64,000 bases of DNA from Dillenia suffruticosa (Eukaryota; Streptophyta; Magnoliopsida; Dilleniales; Dilleniaceae), in the NCBI GenBank assembly GCA_033439265.1, contig JAVTVX010000013.1, positions 16,410,500 to 16,474,499 of the forward strand. Reading direction: 5' to 3'. A model generated the notes under the pieces. The model had not been told where the DNA came from. It saw only the letters and a program-made list of their open reading frames with translations, and searched no databases. This document shows positions 26,435 through 37,273 of this stretch, in pieces. The position numbers were made by a program, and so were the translations under genes. Each line of letters begins with the position of its first letter. The stretch's first letter is position 1.

Positions 26435-27332
26435 GAGATGGGACTAGGTTGGTTCCGATTTGGAAACCGGCCCAGCCGCCCTGCTATAGTCCGAACCGAA
26501 AACCGGCCCAAGACAACAGTAACCTAGAATCGGACCGGTATGTAGGGGTGTGCAATATTTGGTGATAACCGAAAATCCGACCGAATCAAATTAAATTTGA
26601 ATTCGATTTTTGGATTCGAATCGGTTTTCGGTTAGAATCGAATTCCAAATTTGGTTTTCGGTTCGAGTTTCGAATTGAAATTTTTAATACGAATTCGAAC
26701 CGAAAACCGAATTAGAGTTTTTAATTATCTCATTTTTTATTTATTTTGATTATTATTATTTATTTTCTTTTCTTTTTATGCAAACTTTGATTGGTAATTT
26801 TTCTTTTTTAAGCAAACAATAAAATAGTAGTTAAAAAGTTCATTATTTTATCAATTCAAATTTAGTTAAATTGGATTTATGTGAAAATTTAGATCTCAAA
26901 AATCAAAATCAAGTTTTTTGATTTATTCGATTCAATTCGAATTCAAACTGAAATCCGAATTTTGAGTTTAAACGAATTCGGTTCGGTTTTCGATTTGGAG
27001 TTAAAAAATGTTAAATCGAATTAATCGAAAAATTCGAAAACCAAATCGATGAACACCCCTACGGGTATGGAATCAGCCCGACCCAATTCCAATGGTCAAT
27101 TTTTTTATTTTTCAAAATTTTTCATTTTAAAAAATCGTCAAACCAGACCGGTCCTGCATAACCCAGTTCAGCGGGCCTGGTTCACTGGGTCGGGCCTGTT
27201 CCAAGCACATTTTTTTGGAACCGGCCTGGCCTGGCTTTGGAAGGTCTTGAAACCGTAGCCAAACTAGCCCGGTCTTCCTGGGCCCGTCGAAGAGCGGACC
27301 GAAACTAGCCCGAATCAGATCAGTCCCATCTT
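26435..27332. mobile_element. TIR element rich in CCGG words, host of a nested MITE
   Basis: Inverted ends: the left reads AGATGGGACTAGGTTGGTTC, and the right, on the minus strand, reads AGATGGGACTGATCTGATTC. The body is full of AACCGG/CCGGCCC words on both sides of the inner MITE (26543-27061). Without the insert it would be about 375 bp, a non-autonomous element, possibly hAT. It sits about 20 bp beyond the LINE tail. No convincing target duplication was seen, so the exact ends are approximate. Confidence 0.45.
26543..27061. mobile_element. hAT-type MITE nested in a TIR element
   Basis: Ends TAGGGGTGTGCA and, on the minus strand, TAGGGGTGTTCA: the terminal inverted repeat widely seen in plant hAT MITEs. 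Flanking 8-mers CCGGTATG (26535-26542) and CGGGTATG (27062-27069) match at 7 of 8, the expected hAT duplication size. The interior carries repeated TTCGGTT/AACCGAA words in opposite orientation near the two ends. There is no coding capacity. The interruption of the outer CCGG-rich element shows this insertion is the younger of the two. Confidence 0.8.
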
Positions 27333-27393
27333 TATCAAAAACTGACGAATTGGACTTCTGCAGAAACCAGAGCCGAACAAAACAAAAAGGATC

Positions 27394-28370
27394 GAGTTTT
27401 GTACAATATTAACCCTAATTTTTTTTAAATGACTTTGGGACAAAAAAAATTCAGAATCTAACCCCCATTTGTCGTGGGTTGAATTTAGGACAGGCTATGT
27501 CGTGTCTTCAAGACACGACGAAGATGCAACATTCCCCATCTCCTCACTGCCCGCGGCCCCTCCCTCTCCCGCTCGCGGCGCTCTCTCTCCCTCCCTCCCC
27601 TGCCCGCGGCTCTGCTCGTCTCTCCCTCCCTCCCCCGATGGCTTTCTCTCTCCATCCTCTCCCTCTCGCGACTCTGCTATTCTCTCCCTCCCTCCCCCCG
27701 CGGCTCTCTCTCTCCCTCCCTCCCTCCCTCCCGCAGCTCTCTCTCTCCCTCCCTCTCCTGCCCACGGCTTTGCTATTCTCTCCCTCCCTCCCAACGTGGC
27801 TCTCTCTCTCCCTCCCCTGCCCGTGGCTATCTTTGCCCCTCATGCCACTCCTCTCTCGGTGGGGGGAGAGAGAGAGAGACAATTCCAGGGGGAGGGAGAG
27901 AGAGAGCCATGGGGGGAGGGAGGGAGAGAGAAACAAAGCCGCGGGTGGGGGAAGGAGAGAGAGAGCCGTGGGGGGAGGGAGGGAGAGAGAAGCAGAGCTA
28001 TGGGGCGGGGGAAGTTGAGAGAGAGCCATGGGCGGGGGAGGGAGGGAGAGAGGAGTAGAGCCACGGGCGGGGGAGGGAGGGAGAAAGGAGCGCTGCGGAC
28101 AACAGGGGAGAGAGAGAGAGCTGCGGGCGGTCGGAGGAGGGGGAATGTCGCATTTTCAAGACGTGACAAGCTGTGTCGCGTCTTGAAGATGCGACACGTG
28201 TGCCAGCGTGGCCTGCGGCCACCCGGGGGTTACCACGTTAGGTATCGCGGGTTCAACCTGTGACATAGTCTGTTGTGGGTTCAACCCGTAACAAATGAGG
28301 GTTAGATCTTGAATTTTTTTTGTTTTGAGATCATTTTAAATTTTTTAAGGTTTAATTCGGTACAAAGCTC
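27394..28370. mobile_element. Foldback / MULE-like element with purine-pyrimidine minisatellite arms
   Basis: Long imperfect inverted repeat. The ends are GAGTTTTGTACAATATT and, minus strand, GAGCTTTGTACCGAATT. Sub-terminal matches continue for about 110 bp (CAAAAAAAATTCA, ATCTAACCC, TTTG..GGGTTGAA). Just inside lie CGTGTCTTCAAGACACG on the left and related TGTCGCGTCTTGAAG on the right. The core is almost pure pyrimidine on the plus strand to about 27850 and almost pure purine from about 27855 to 28130, built of a diverged unit like GCGGCTCTGCTATTCTCTCC in mirror orientation. No transposase is present. No convincing target duplication was found. It shares end sequence with the element at 28392-28793. 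Open frames on both strands in the core are low-complexity artefacts. Confidence 0.65.
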
Positions 28371-28391
28371 CGAGAAGACCTACTCATGATG

Positions 28392-28793
28392 GAGTCATGT
28401 TCCGAAATAATTCAAAATTTTTTTTTAAAATAATCCAAACGAAAAAATATTTCCAATTTAATTCGGTTCAACCCTGCCGCACTCTTCCCCTCTTTCTCTC
28501 TCTCTCCATCCCCCTCCGCCCCCCGCAGCCTTCCCCTCTTTCTCTCCCTCCCTCCCCCCTCCGCCCCCCGCCGCGCTCCTCCCTCCCCCCTCCGCCCCCC
28601 GCTGTTCTCCTCCTCTTTCCCTCCCTCGTAGACTCCTCTCTCTCTCTCTCTTTGGAGCTTTGTCGCAGGTTGAAAACGCGACACACTGTGTCGCGTTTTT
28701 AACTCTTGATAAATGTGGATCAAAAATGAAAATATTTTTTCGTTTGGGTTATTTAAAAAAAAAATTTTTTTGAGTTATTTCGGAACATGACTC
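28392..28793. mobile_element. Non-autonomous Mutator-like TIR element (402 bp)
   Basis: Terminal inverted repeats of about 58 bp: the left begins GAGTCATGTTCCGAAATAAT, and the right, minus strand, GAGTCATGTTCCGAAATAAC. They continue through a T/A run to CCAAACGAAAAAATAT. Flanking 9-mers CTCATGATG (28383-28391) and CTCATGAAG (28794-28802) match at 8 of 9, the duplication size typical of Mutator-like elements. The core is pyrimidine-rich with CCGCCCCCCGC words, then a 27-base perfect-arm palindrome centred near 28688 (AACGCGACACA-C-TGTGTCGCGTT). No coding capacity. The right end is about 120 bp from the IF3 start codon. Confidence 0.8.
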
Positions 28794-28798
28794 CTCAT

Positions 28799-28800
<2 letters not shown>

Positions 28801-28844
<44 letters not shown>
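28801..28844. repeat. (AG)22 microsatellite
   Basis: Uninterrupted AG repeat directly beside the right target duplication of the TIR element and about 70 bp upstream of the IF3 start codon, probably in the IF3 promoter or leader. Confidence 0.95.
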
Positions 28845-28852
<8 letters not shown>

Positions 28853-28915
28853 AGATAAGGTAAATTAAAGTCTGTGAGTTAAGGTACACACCGGTGGGGC
28901 ACAACCCCATCCACT

Positions 28916-31900
28916 ATGGCTAGGATCACTAGCTTCCCCGTCAAACCTCTCCTCTCTCGCTCTACAGCTAAACCTTTCTCACCTCTCTCTCTCTCTCCTT
29001 AAATTCGAACCACTTCGGTCTCCGCTTCACTTCCCCTTATAATCTCTCTCTCCTCCCTCTCTCCTCCCCCTCTGATCACCATTCTTCAACTTCAATTACC
29101 GCTCGTTATGGTGCCGGAGGATCTCGACCGGATTTCAGGAGGCCTACTGACTCTCAGTCTGACTCTGATGATGAATCCGCTCTTGATCTCCATCAGGTTA
29201 CACTTTTAACTTATAAATTTTCCGAACTTCAGGTATGATTTTAGGGTTGAAATGATGCCAACGTAAACTCCCTGAGGTGTGTGTTTTTGTGATGATGATT
29301 TGGAATTAGGTCAGATTCTGTAAGGCTAATCGATGAAAAGCAAAATATGGTCTGTCAGTTCCTTTACCTTTATTTTGATTCTCACTCCACTCTATCGTTT
29401 GATTGGAAGTTGTTGATGACGATGGTACTCGTGTTGGTTTTGAGTAGGTTGGAATGGTGCCAAAGAGGTCGGCTCTTCGAATGGCAGAAGATGCCGAACT
29501 TGATTTGGTTTGTTCATTCATTACCTGTGCATCTTTGTAGAAATGCTGCTGTAGAGCTCATACTAGATTCTTAGGCATTACCATTAGCTATGTGCCTGAG
29601 TTGAATAGCATCAGGCACTTCAAAGGGAGCATAAAAGAAACTGCTTCAAATCCAAAAATGGGACAATTCAAAAAGTGACACAAATATGCAATGCCCTATG
29701 AAGCACAAACGCGTACACAGTCCCCCAACAAACTTATGAAAATTTTACTCTAATTCTCTGTTGCAAAGTATCATACTGCATCATGTTTGAAATGGAGATA
29801 TTTATTTGTAGAAGTGTCGATGCAACATAGATATTGAGTTAATGCTTGCAACCATTCTAAAAGGAAAAAAAAATCAGTTTGTTTGAATTTCCAAATGAAA
29901 ATTGTTTGCTTTGAACCAAATATTAAAATGTGGAATTCAATCGAATCTCTTCACTTGAACCATAAAAGCAACATGTGAGCTCAAATTCAAAATGTTGATA
30001 TTTACCTTCAATTATGGAGTAATTATGTGGGACCAAAGAACTCTATGAGAGTGAATTTGCAAGTTACCCCCTTTTCTTACAATTTAAAAGTCTGCAATTT
30101 TTACGTAGTTGGAATTAAAAACTACATGTTTTTAGACTTCTGAGCGATCATAACTAGAATCAGTTTTCAAATTGAAATCCTCAATTTTCATTGAATACAA
30201 TTGATTCCAAAGAGCTTGTCTGATCATATGTATAGGCCAATGTTCTTGTGACAAACTATGGAAAATGGGTATTGCTTATTCAGATTTTTGTTACATGAGT
30301 ATATCCCTAGTCACAAAGTTTACAACAATCTTGAAGCTTTATATTTATTTGAATTGTTGACAATGTGTACCTGTGATTAGGTAATCTCAGATCATTAGTA
30401 TTTGATGTTTAGGAAGACTCCTCAATAACATCTTTTTTCTGTTTGAGTTTTTCAATCATTTTAATTTGCAGAAGAGATAATGATGCTTCTTCATTTTATC
30501 TTGGTATATGATGGAAAACTATATCTATATAATAAATATCCTTAAAAAGTTGAATTGACCTTGCAGGTGATACTATCCCCAGATGCAGATCCTCCTGTTG
30601 TCAGAATAATGGATTACAAGTAAGCTAATATTTTGGCTTGACTGACATTTTTTTCATTTTTTCTTTTTGTATTAGCTTTGTGCTTAAATAATATTCTCCA
30701 CAGTAATAGATGTCTCTTAAAAGAAAATGAGCATCAATGGGCATAATTTGGCAATGCATGTAAATAAAGGCCTTAATTGTTGCGAAAGCTTTGATGAACT
30801 TCTGTGTTGTGGTGTTAAGGTTGGTAATATTGAACTTTAATATGGTTGGTAGTCGTTTGTTCTCTTTGTTACAATAATTTCTAGGTCAGAAAGTAAGTCT
30901 CTGTTTCACAATATTGGTGCTGTTTAATATTGTTCTGGTGTCAAAGGCTCAAGAATTAGTTTGGAACAATTAGCTTAGTGTTTAAGCTGTTTCTTTTTTT
31001 CTAAAGGCATGCATTGAGCATGAGATGTGGTAGCATCAGATTATAAGCTACTCTGTGTGATCTTTAATCCATTAAAGTTTCATTTTCAATCGTAAATCTT
31101 TCTTAGGACAAGTCTAGTTTCATGTAAGTCCTGTTGCAAACATCACTATGTAATCATACATTATTATATCTATCTCAGTTGGTCAATTTTCAGCTTTGTC
31201 TGCCATTCATGCCTTGTCTCAGAGGGGTGAGTCTTGTTCTTTTGCACTTTTTCTCTTTATGTTACATCAGCAATGGATGGCACATTGCTGAAGTTTGCAA
31301 TTTAGTCTGCACTAGTGTTTGCTTCTTTCTGCACATGCATGCATTGCCACTACCTGATGTACACTGCAAGCTCCACAAGGTCTTAGTGTTAAGTGATTTG
31401 CTGTCTGGGGATGTTCTTGGTGTTAGATTGCAACTTAAAAGTGAATTTCCATGAGTCAATATGGTGTGACCTGCGCACTGGTGCAGCTTTTTGTCAAAGT
31501 ACTTGATAAGCTTAGCTCTATGGCTAGACATCGTACTTTGGCTTTGCCTTATGACCTCTGAGTTTGGCAGCTATGGCTTAACAGCCCTGAAAGTTACACG
31601 CTGAAAGAAACTGTTAACATCAGCATACCAAGGTAGCTCATCCATCAACATTTGGCTTTATTCTAGCTCAAAGCCTTCAGACTTACCTAACTCAATCTTT
31701 CATGGAAATAGTTTGAAATTAGTTTGCTATCCCTTTAGCTAACTAATGTTATTGGAAAAGTAAGTATATGATGGAAAATAAGACTAGAGAATGCAATCTT
31801 GAATTTTGAAGGGGGTGCCGAGGTGCTGGTATTACCTTATACTTTCTGCATATCCAATCTTCAAGGGTGTTTGACTGAAAAGAGAACTAATATGTTTTTT

Positions 31901-31932
<32 letters not shown>

Positions 31933-34820
31933 TTTTTTTTTTTGACTCTCGCAGCAAATATAGATATGAAATGCAAAAGAAAAAGAAAGGGCAGCAGAAG
32001 AAAAGTGCTGGTATTAAATTTTCTTTTTGGGTTTACTGCAAATATTTGATACGTCTCCACATATTCAAACTGATAGAAACCATCCTTTATTCTTTTATTT
32101 TAGCCAATCGCATGGATTTGAAAGAGCTCAAAATGGGGTAAATTTGTTCTTGCCCCTCTTAAATTGACATGTTTTTAATTCATTTATTGGTGTTGGTCAT
32201 TTATGCAAATTTCTTTACAGAGATGAGCCCGAGCTTATCACTTTTATTTATTAATTTACACAGCCTTATATGGTTATAAATAATTATAAAAATCAATGCC
32301 TTTACCTCTAGTGTCCTTTTTCTCTGCCTATGTTCATGCCTTGATCCCCCCCCCCCCTTTTTATCTATTGCTTGTTAGTTGGCACCCTTTGTATAGCATT
32401 CAAACTTGTTTCACTGAGGTTGGTCAAATTACTCACGTGTTTTATTTTAATGATTGATGAGGATGTTTTCCATATGAAAAGTGTTCTTTGGTTTGTTAAC
32501 CATCATGTTCTTAAGACCACTTATAGCCTAAGCTTAAGACCAAAATAAGAAAAAAGGGGAAGATATGATGCTATATTATAAAAATAATAATATTAATATA
32601 TTTTGCTATTTTTTAAATAATTCTTTATTTACATGTAATTATGGACAGGCAAATAAGTTATTTAAATCTTGGGATTTGCCCCCTTTTTTTTAATTGCAAA
32701 GGCTATAATCAGTGTCTCAAATGATGAAGACATTTGATATTTGTATTCAAAAAGCTGCAGGAACAATATTAATGAACATAAAAATGGGATCTCTGATGAA
32801 AGTTAGCGTTTAAGCTATTAATGTCAGTAAATCGAGTTTATGCACGCATTTTTATAAAGTGTTAATGCTGAAGCTACTTCTGTAACGTTTGGGCTTTACA
32901 GCATAGATATTTATGGCACTTGAGATATATAAATGTTGAGCATGCAATAAATGTTCAACCTAATTTGAGGATTGGGATGGTCCTTGAGGAGAGAAATTTG
33001 GGTTAGTTATGTGCTACAAGGAAAATTTTGGTTTCTTCATGAATATTTTCTTGTTAAAGAGTACTTTTCTGAATTAAACAATGGACGTGCCGTGTGTGCT
33101 ATCGGACTGGCAAAATGTATTTGGTGGATATAATAATATATCCTGGTGGCTGCTTCCATTTTGAAGTGATTCTTTTCCTAGCCTTTTAAAATCAACAAAC
33201 CAGTTTACCAATATCTCCTCCAAGAGAAAATAAAATATATCATTGAAAGATTAAATGATGTGGGGAAATGTTGAAGTACTTCACTGTGGTAAATCTCTGG
33301 CTTGCTGACCGCGGAGCTCCAGAAGCTGAACTTATATGCTTGAGATAATCTGGTTAAGTGAACAAGCTAAGGACACATATTTGGGCTTGACTTGGCTGCT
33401 TTCTTGAAGAGCTTGATAAGTTAACGCCTTTGCTCATATGCAACCCTAAGTATGACTTCTTAACTCGACAATATTATTGGTCTAAAGGAAGATAAAGAGA
33501 AATGCAGTGCTCTGGTTTTGGGCTGACTTGAGGTTGTTTTGGTAATGTTCATTTATTGGATTTGAGCTTGTGTGTAGTATGTTGTATGTTGGGTGGAAGG
33601 GCTATCGTTGGACAAAGTTAATTATTTCGTTTCCTGCTTTTCAGTGAGCATGGTACTTGCTTAATGAATTTACCTAGCCCTCTCTTCCATATTTGTTATT
33701 GTGGAGCCATCAAATGCATTTCCTGTTTATTAAAGCTATCCTCAAAATACATTTCCCGTTTGTTAAAGCTATCCTCAATAATGTTTCTTCTTGAATTTGT
33801 TGGCGGTTACAACATTGATTACCATGATTATTCTTTGTGCTTGAAAGCTGCAAAGAAGTTTTTGAAAGATGGTGATAAGGTGGATGGGGAATTTGTTGTC
33901 AGCAAGCATATACCTACTCAAAAATTGACTTCTCAGCGTTTTGAATTAACAGTATTAGTTATCTTATCAAACTGCAGGTTAAGGTTGTTGTGAACTTAAA
34001 GGGCCGTGAGAATGAGTTCAGAAATATCGCTATTGGACTGATTAGACGCTTCCAGAATGATGTTGGAGAGGTACCATATTAATAACACCAACCCTCACTT
34101 TCTCTGTCTCACGTGCACACACATGCAGATAAAATTAATCCTACACTATGACTACAGCTGTCAGTATCTAGGTTTTAATTTCTCATCAAGTAGATCTTTA
34201 GGAGTCCAATTGCTTTTAGCTAATTATAGCACTCCATGGAGATGAAACATTAACTCTCAATGGTGTATCATCATAGCTAGTGCAAAGAGTGTTATTTGCT
34301 TGCATATGTGATTACCATACTAATTTTATGTACACTAATTTTATGTTTACAAATTGAAAAAGTACACCATATATATATTTTTTATACTTTGTATTCCGTC
34401 TTTTTGTAAATTACATTTAGCATATAGTGAAATTACCAAAATTTGAAATTCCACTGAAGGAAAATAAAATTACAAAATTGCACATCTTGAATACTGTATC
34501 TATGCTCTGAATATAGCAGTTACAAGGTGCAGTTATTCGAACAATGAACTACCAATTATGTGCTGGAATATGTAGTTGTAACCAAATACATTTGTATAAG
34601 CATTAGGTTTTAAGAAGGTGGTATGTAAAAGAAAGGAAAATACAATGTATCTTTTTTGATTTGCTTATATATATTATTGTTCTGCACTAGGATTGTACCA
34701 GTCCTTACTAGCTGCTTTATGAAATGAACTATAAGATGATTTGCCAACAAAGTTGCCAGACTCTGCAGTTGCACTTTCTTTAGTTAAATCAAATTGACAT
34801 GGTAAAACCACCCTTTGCTG

Positions 34821-34858
<38 letters not shown>

Positions 34859-35476
34859 GGATGGGGGAGGGGCGGGGATGATGTTATGATCTGATGTTTT
34901 TTTGTTTCCACGGCGTAACTGTTGGGTAGTCCCTCGGAAGTTTTATCTGATTGGACAAATCTTTGGCTGATTCCTGATGCTTTTTTTTAATGGTGAAGTT
35001 CCATAAGGTAGTACTAGAGATTGCCTGCCACTATTTTTTTTTTTTGCGGGGAGGGGGGGGGGGGTGGGAATGTTGCTGTATTGTGTGGTTTAAACACCTT
35101 TGGACCTTGTAAAGGAGAAAAAAGAAATAATTGTGGGGGGGGGGGGAAGGAGGGAGAGATGAACCTTTAAAGATTTGAGGCACTTGTCTCCACACTTCAG
35201 GTTTATGCAATTGTGAGAAATTAACAGTATAAGAAACTAGTTTTTGAAGACTCTGAGGGACAGACCTCTTTTTTCCAGTGGAACATTCGTAACTTTTATG
35301 TTAATTCCTCTTGGCATTGGTGCTATAATGTGCAGCTGGCAACAGAGGAGGGGAAAAACTTCAGTGACAGGAATATATTCATTGTTTTGATCCCAAATGA
35401 GGCTGCATTGCAGAAAGCTCAAGAACCTACAAAAAAGGACAAAACACGAGCAGCAGAAGTCTCGGCTAGTGTATGA
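28916..35476 (+). CDS. Organellar translation initiation factor IF3, nine exons; first exon frame disturbed
   Basis: Bacterial-type IF3, which binds the small ribosomal subunit and checks initiator-tRNA pairing in plastids (possibly mitochondria). Exons: 28916-29196, 29310-29349, 29448-29507, 30567-30619, 31955-32010, 32104-32137, 33807-33879, 33978-34070, 35336-35476. The N-domain spans VRLIDEKQNM, VGMVPKRSALRMAEDAELDL and ILSPDADPPVVRIMDY-NKYRYEMQ. The C-domain spans NRMDLKELKMGYNIDYHDYS, VKVVVNLKGRENEFRNIAIG and LATEEGKNF. From the best start (28916, MARITSFPVKPLLSRS, transit-peptide-like) the frame ends at TAA 29000-29002 after a CT run. One fewer CT there restores the transit peptide through ARYGAGGSRPDFRRP, and a missing CT near 29190 returns the frame at the exon end. 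An alternative in-frame start at 29108 gives about 212 residues. Exon 7 lacks an AG acceptor (GG). It is either a damaged gene, an unusual allele or a sequence error. Confidence 0.85.
34823..34877 (+). repeat. (CT)17 followed by a G-quadruplex motif, IF3 intron 8
   Basis: CT repeat 34823-34856, then GGGG-AT-GGGGG-A-GGGG-C-GGGG (34857-34877), a textbook four-tract quadruplex pattern on the RNA-like strand. Confidence 0.85.
35048..35068 (+). repeat. G-quadruplex-prone tract, IF3 intron 8
   Basis: G4-A-G12-T-G3 on the coding strand, preceded by T-rich sequence. A further G12 run starts at 35135 (followed by AAGGAGGGAG), so three G-rich tracts lie within about 300 bp upstream of the last exon. 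Homopolymer lengths may be inexact. Confidence 0.8.
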
Positions 35477-37260
35477 TTGCATTTCAGAGTTTCATGGGGA
35501 CAAACTTCGCAGGAACATGTACACGATATTCATAATCTCACTTAAAAGGGAAGTTTTTGTGAACTTTGATTTGTATAGCAATCTCATCATACGTCCTGTA
35601 CAACTCCGGTCCTCATAAGCAACACTATGCAGGGTTTTAAGTTAGATAAAATATATTGATGTCAAGTAGTATGGTGCCGTGGAAGCAATGTGATTAAACC
35701 TGTTTTGTGCAAGAACAGTATTTATAATCATTCTACGGCCTACCATGTCTTTTTCCCTTGTACATCAACAGAAACAAGTATTGCTAATTTTTTTTTTTTT
35801 TTGAATTAAATCAGAATTATCCTTGGATGAAAGCTACAGTTGAAACTGGAGTTGTGACCGCTAATTGTTTGTTTGGCATTTGGTTTCCTTTCCCTTTCCC
35901 GGTGTTGGGTCAGAGTTGTGACCATTCTGTGACAATGAAGAAATTAGACAGATTCTCCTTCACTCTCTCGCTCTCTCTCCCCCTCTTGTGTGCGTGCTGC
36001 ACACACAGACTGAGAAATCTAAGGTGTGGCCTGTCTCCATATGGGGTGTACGAGGTGCTAGTGCGCCCCTGATTAAGAATGTTGAATGATGAAAAATGAG
36101 TCAAGCAGATGTTTCCGAACTTATTCCGCATGTGCAAAGATGGGGAGTTGAGTTATTGTGAATATAAATGGTGGTATTTAAGGAGAATAAATAGGGATCT
36201 GTTTTGCAGATGATGTCGAAGCCCCAACTTCCAGACCTAACGGGCTTTCATTTTTCCTTTACTTGTAAGTTATTCAATCCCAAAAAACCATCGCTCTCTC
36301 TCTCTCTCTCTCCGATGTGTTTGTTGCAGAGACAATTCGTTTGCTCGATTTCAGGGGAGTGAGGTGGCAAGAATGAGATGAGAGGGCTCATTTGTGAAAC
36401 GAGGCCAGTGATTGAACCGACTTTTCCGGGTATTAATAAAAGCGAGTGATCATTAACGGTCAAACCTAACTTGGTTTAGAGGCATCCACTTTCGCATTTG
36501 TACGAAATATGAATGCTACTTGTATTCTTTCAAATCACATTTTTAGACAACCATGCCATATTAGGACGCTTTTGAAATATATACATAAACATATATATAT
36601 ATATATATATATATAGATTGGTAGATTATTTCATATGTTTTGCAAATTCTATACTCATGCCCCCACTGGTACAAGGGAACATCTCTCACGGTATGAGAGT
36701 ATAAGCATGTCAAAGTCATCAAATATCAAAGGCAATTCAGAGCGCTCTGTTTTTAACCTTCGTACAACTGAGAAGAGAGGGTGAGAAGAGGAAAATGAAA
36801 TGAAGTTCCTCTTATTCAGATAAAACCAATTTGTAAAAGTTAAATATTTGCTTGCTCCCTACTGATATTTGTAAAATTCAACTTCAAAATGGAGACGGGC
36901 AACTCTGCTTAAGTTGTTGAATCTAAGATAATTACTGCTCTGAATAACCATAAAATGCCACATTTACGATTAATATCTTTTTGTATAAAAAATATTATTT
37001 AGCACCATAAATTATCAATAATATTTTTAAAATGTATGAATATTTTGAAAATATTGGATAATTTTAAATTATCATATAAAATCATCAAAAGTCAAGATAA
37101 TATCACATGAATTGTTAAAACTTGTCACTAGAATTTGCGCCAAATGAATGGCATTTATTTATTTATTTATTTATTTTTGGTGGGACAAATGAATGGCATT
37201 TAGATCGAGGGACAGTGAAGACAATGACATTCCTAAGAAATAAGTCAAAAGCATGAGGCT
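35477..37260. other. IF3 3' flank and spacer before the cellulose synthase gene
   Basis: Probable IF3 3' untranslated DNA followed by intergenic sequence. It contains short CT tracts (about 35960-35985 and 36293-36311), a TA microsatellite (36591-36615) and a TTTA tract (about 37154-37173). Open frames here are short, low-complexity at the CT tracts, and match no known family. Confidence 0.6.
36591..36615. repeat. (AT)n microsatellite
   Basis: About twelve uninterrupted AT dinucleotides in the spacer between IF3 and the cellulose synthase gene. Confidence 0.9.
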
Positions 37261-37273
37261 AATTCGGGAAAAA

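Noticed and set aside
27469-28263. Long open frames on both strands (up to 264 codons)
   Set aside because: They translate a CT/GA minisatellite into Ser/Leu/Pro or Arg/Glu/Gly runs inside the foldback element; no known domain and no gene signals.
28397-28723. Overlapping frames of about 100 codons on both strands
   Set aside because: Low-complexity Pro/Ser and Arg/Glu/Gly translations of the pyrimidine-rich core of the 402-bp TIR element.
35827-36137. Overlapping frames around a CT tract downstream of IF3
   Set aside because: Composition is driven by CT/GA repeats; no family resemblance or splice context.
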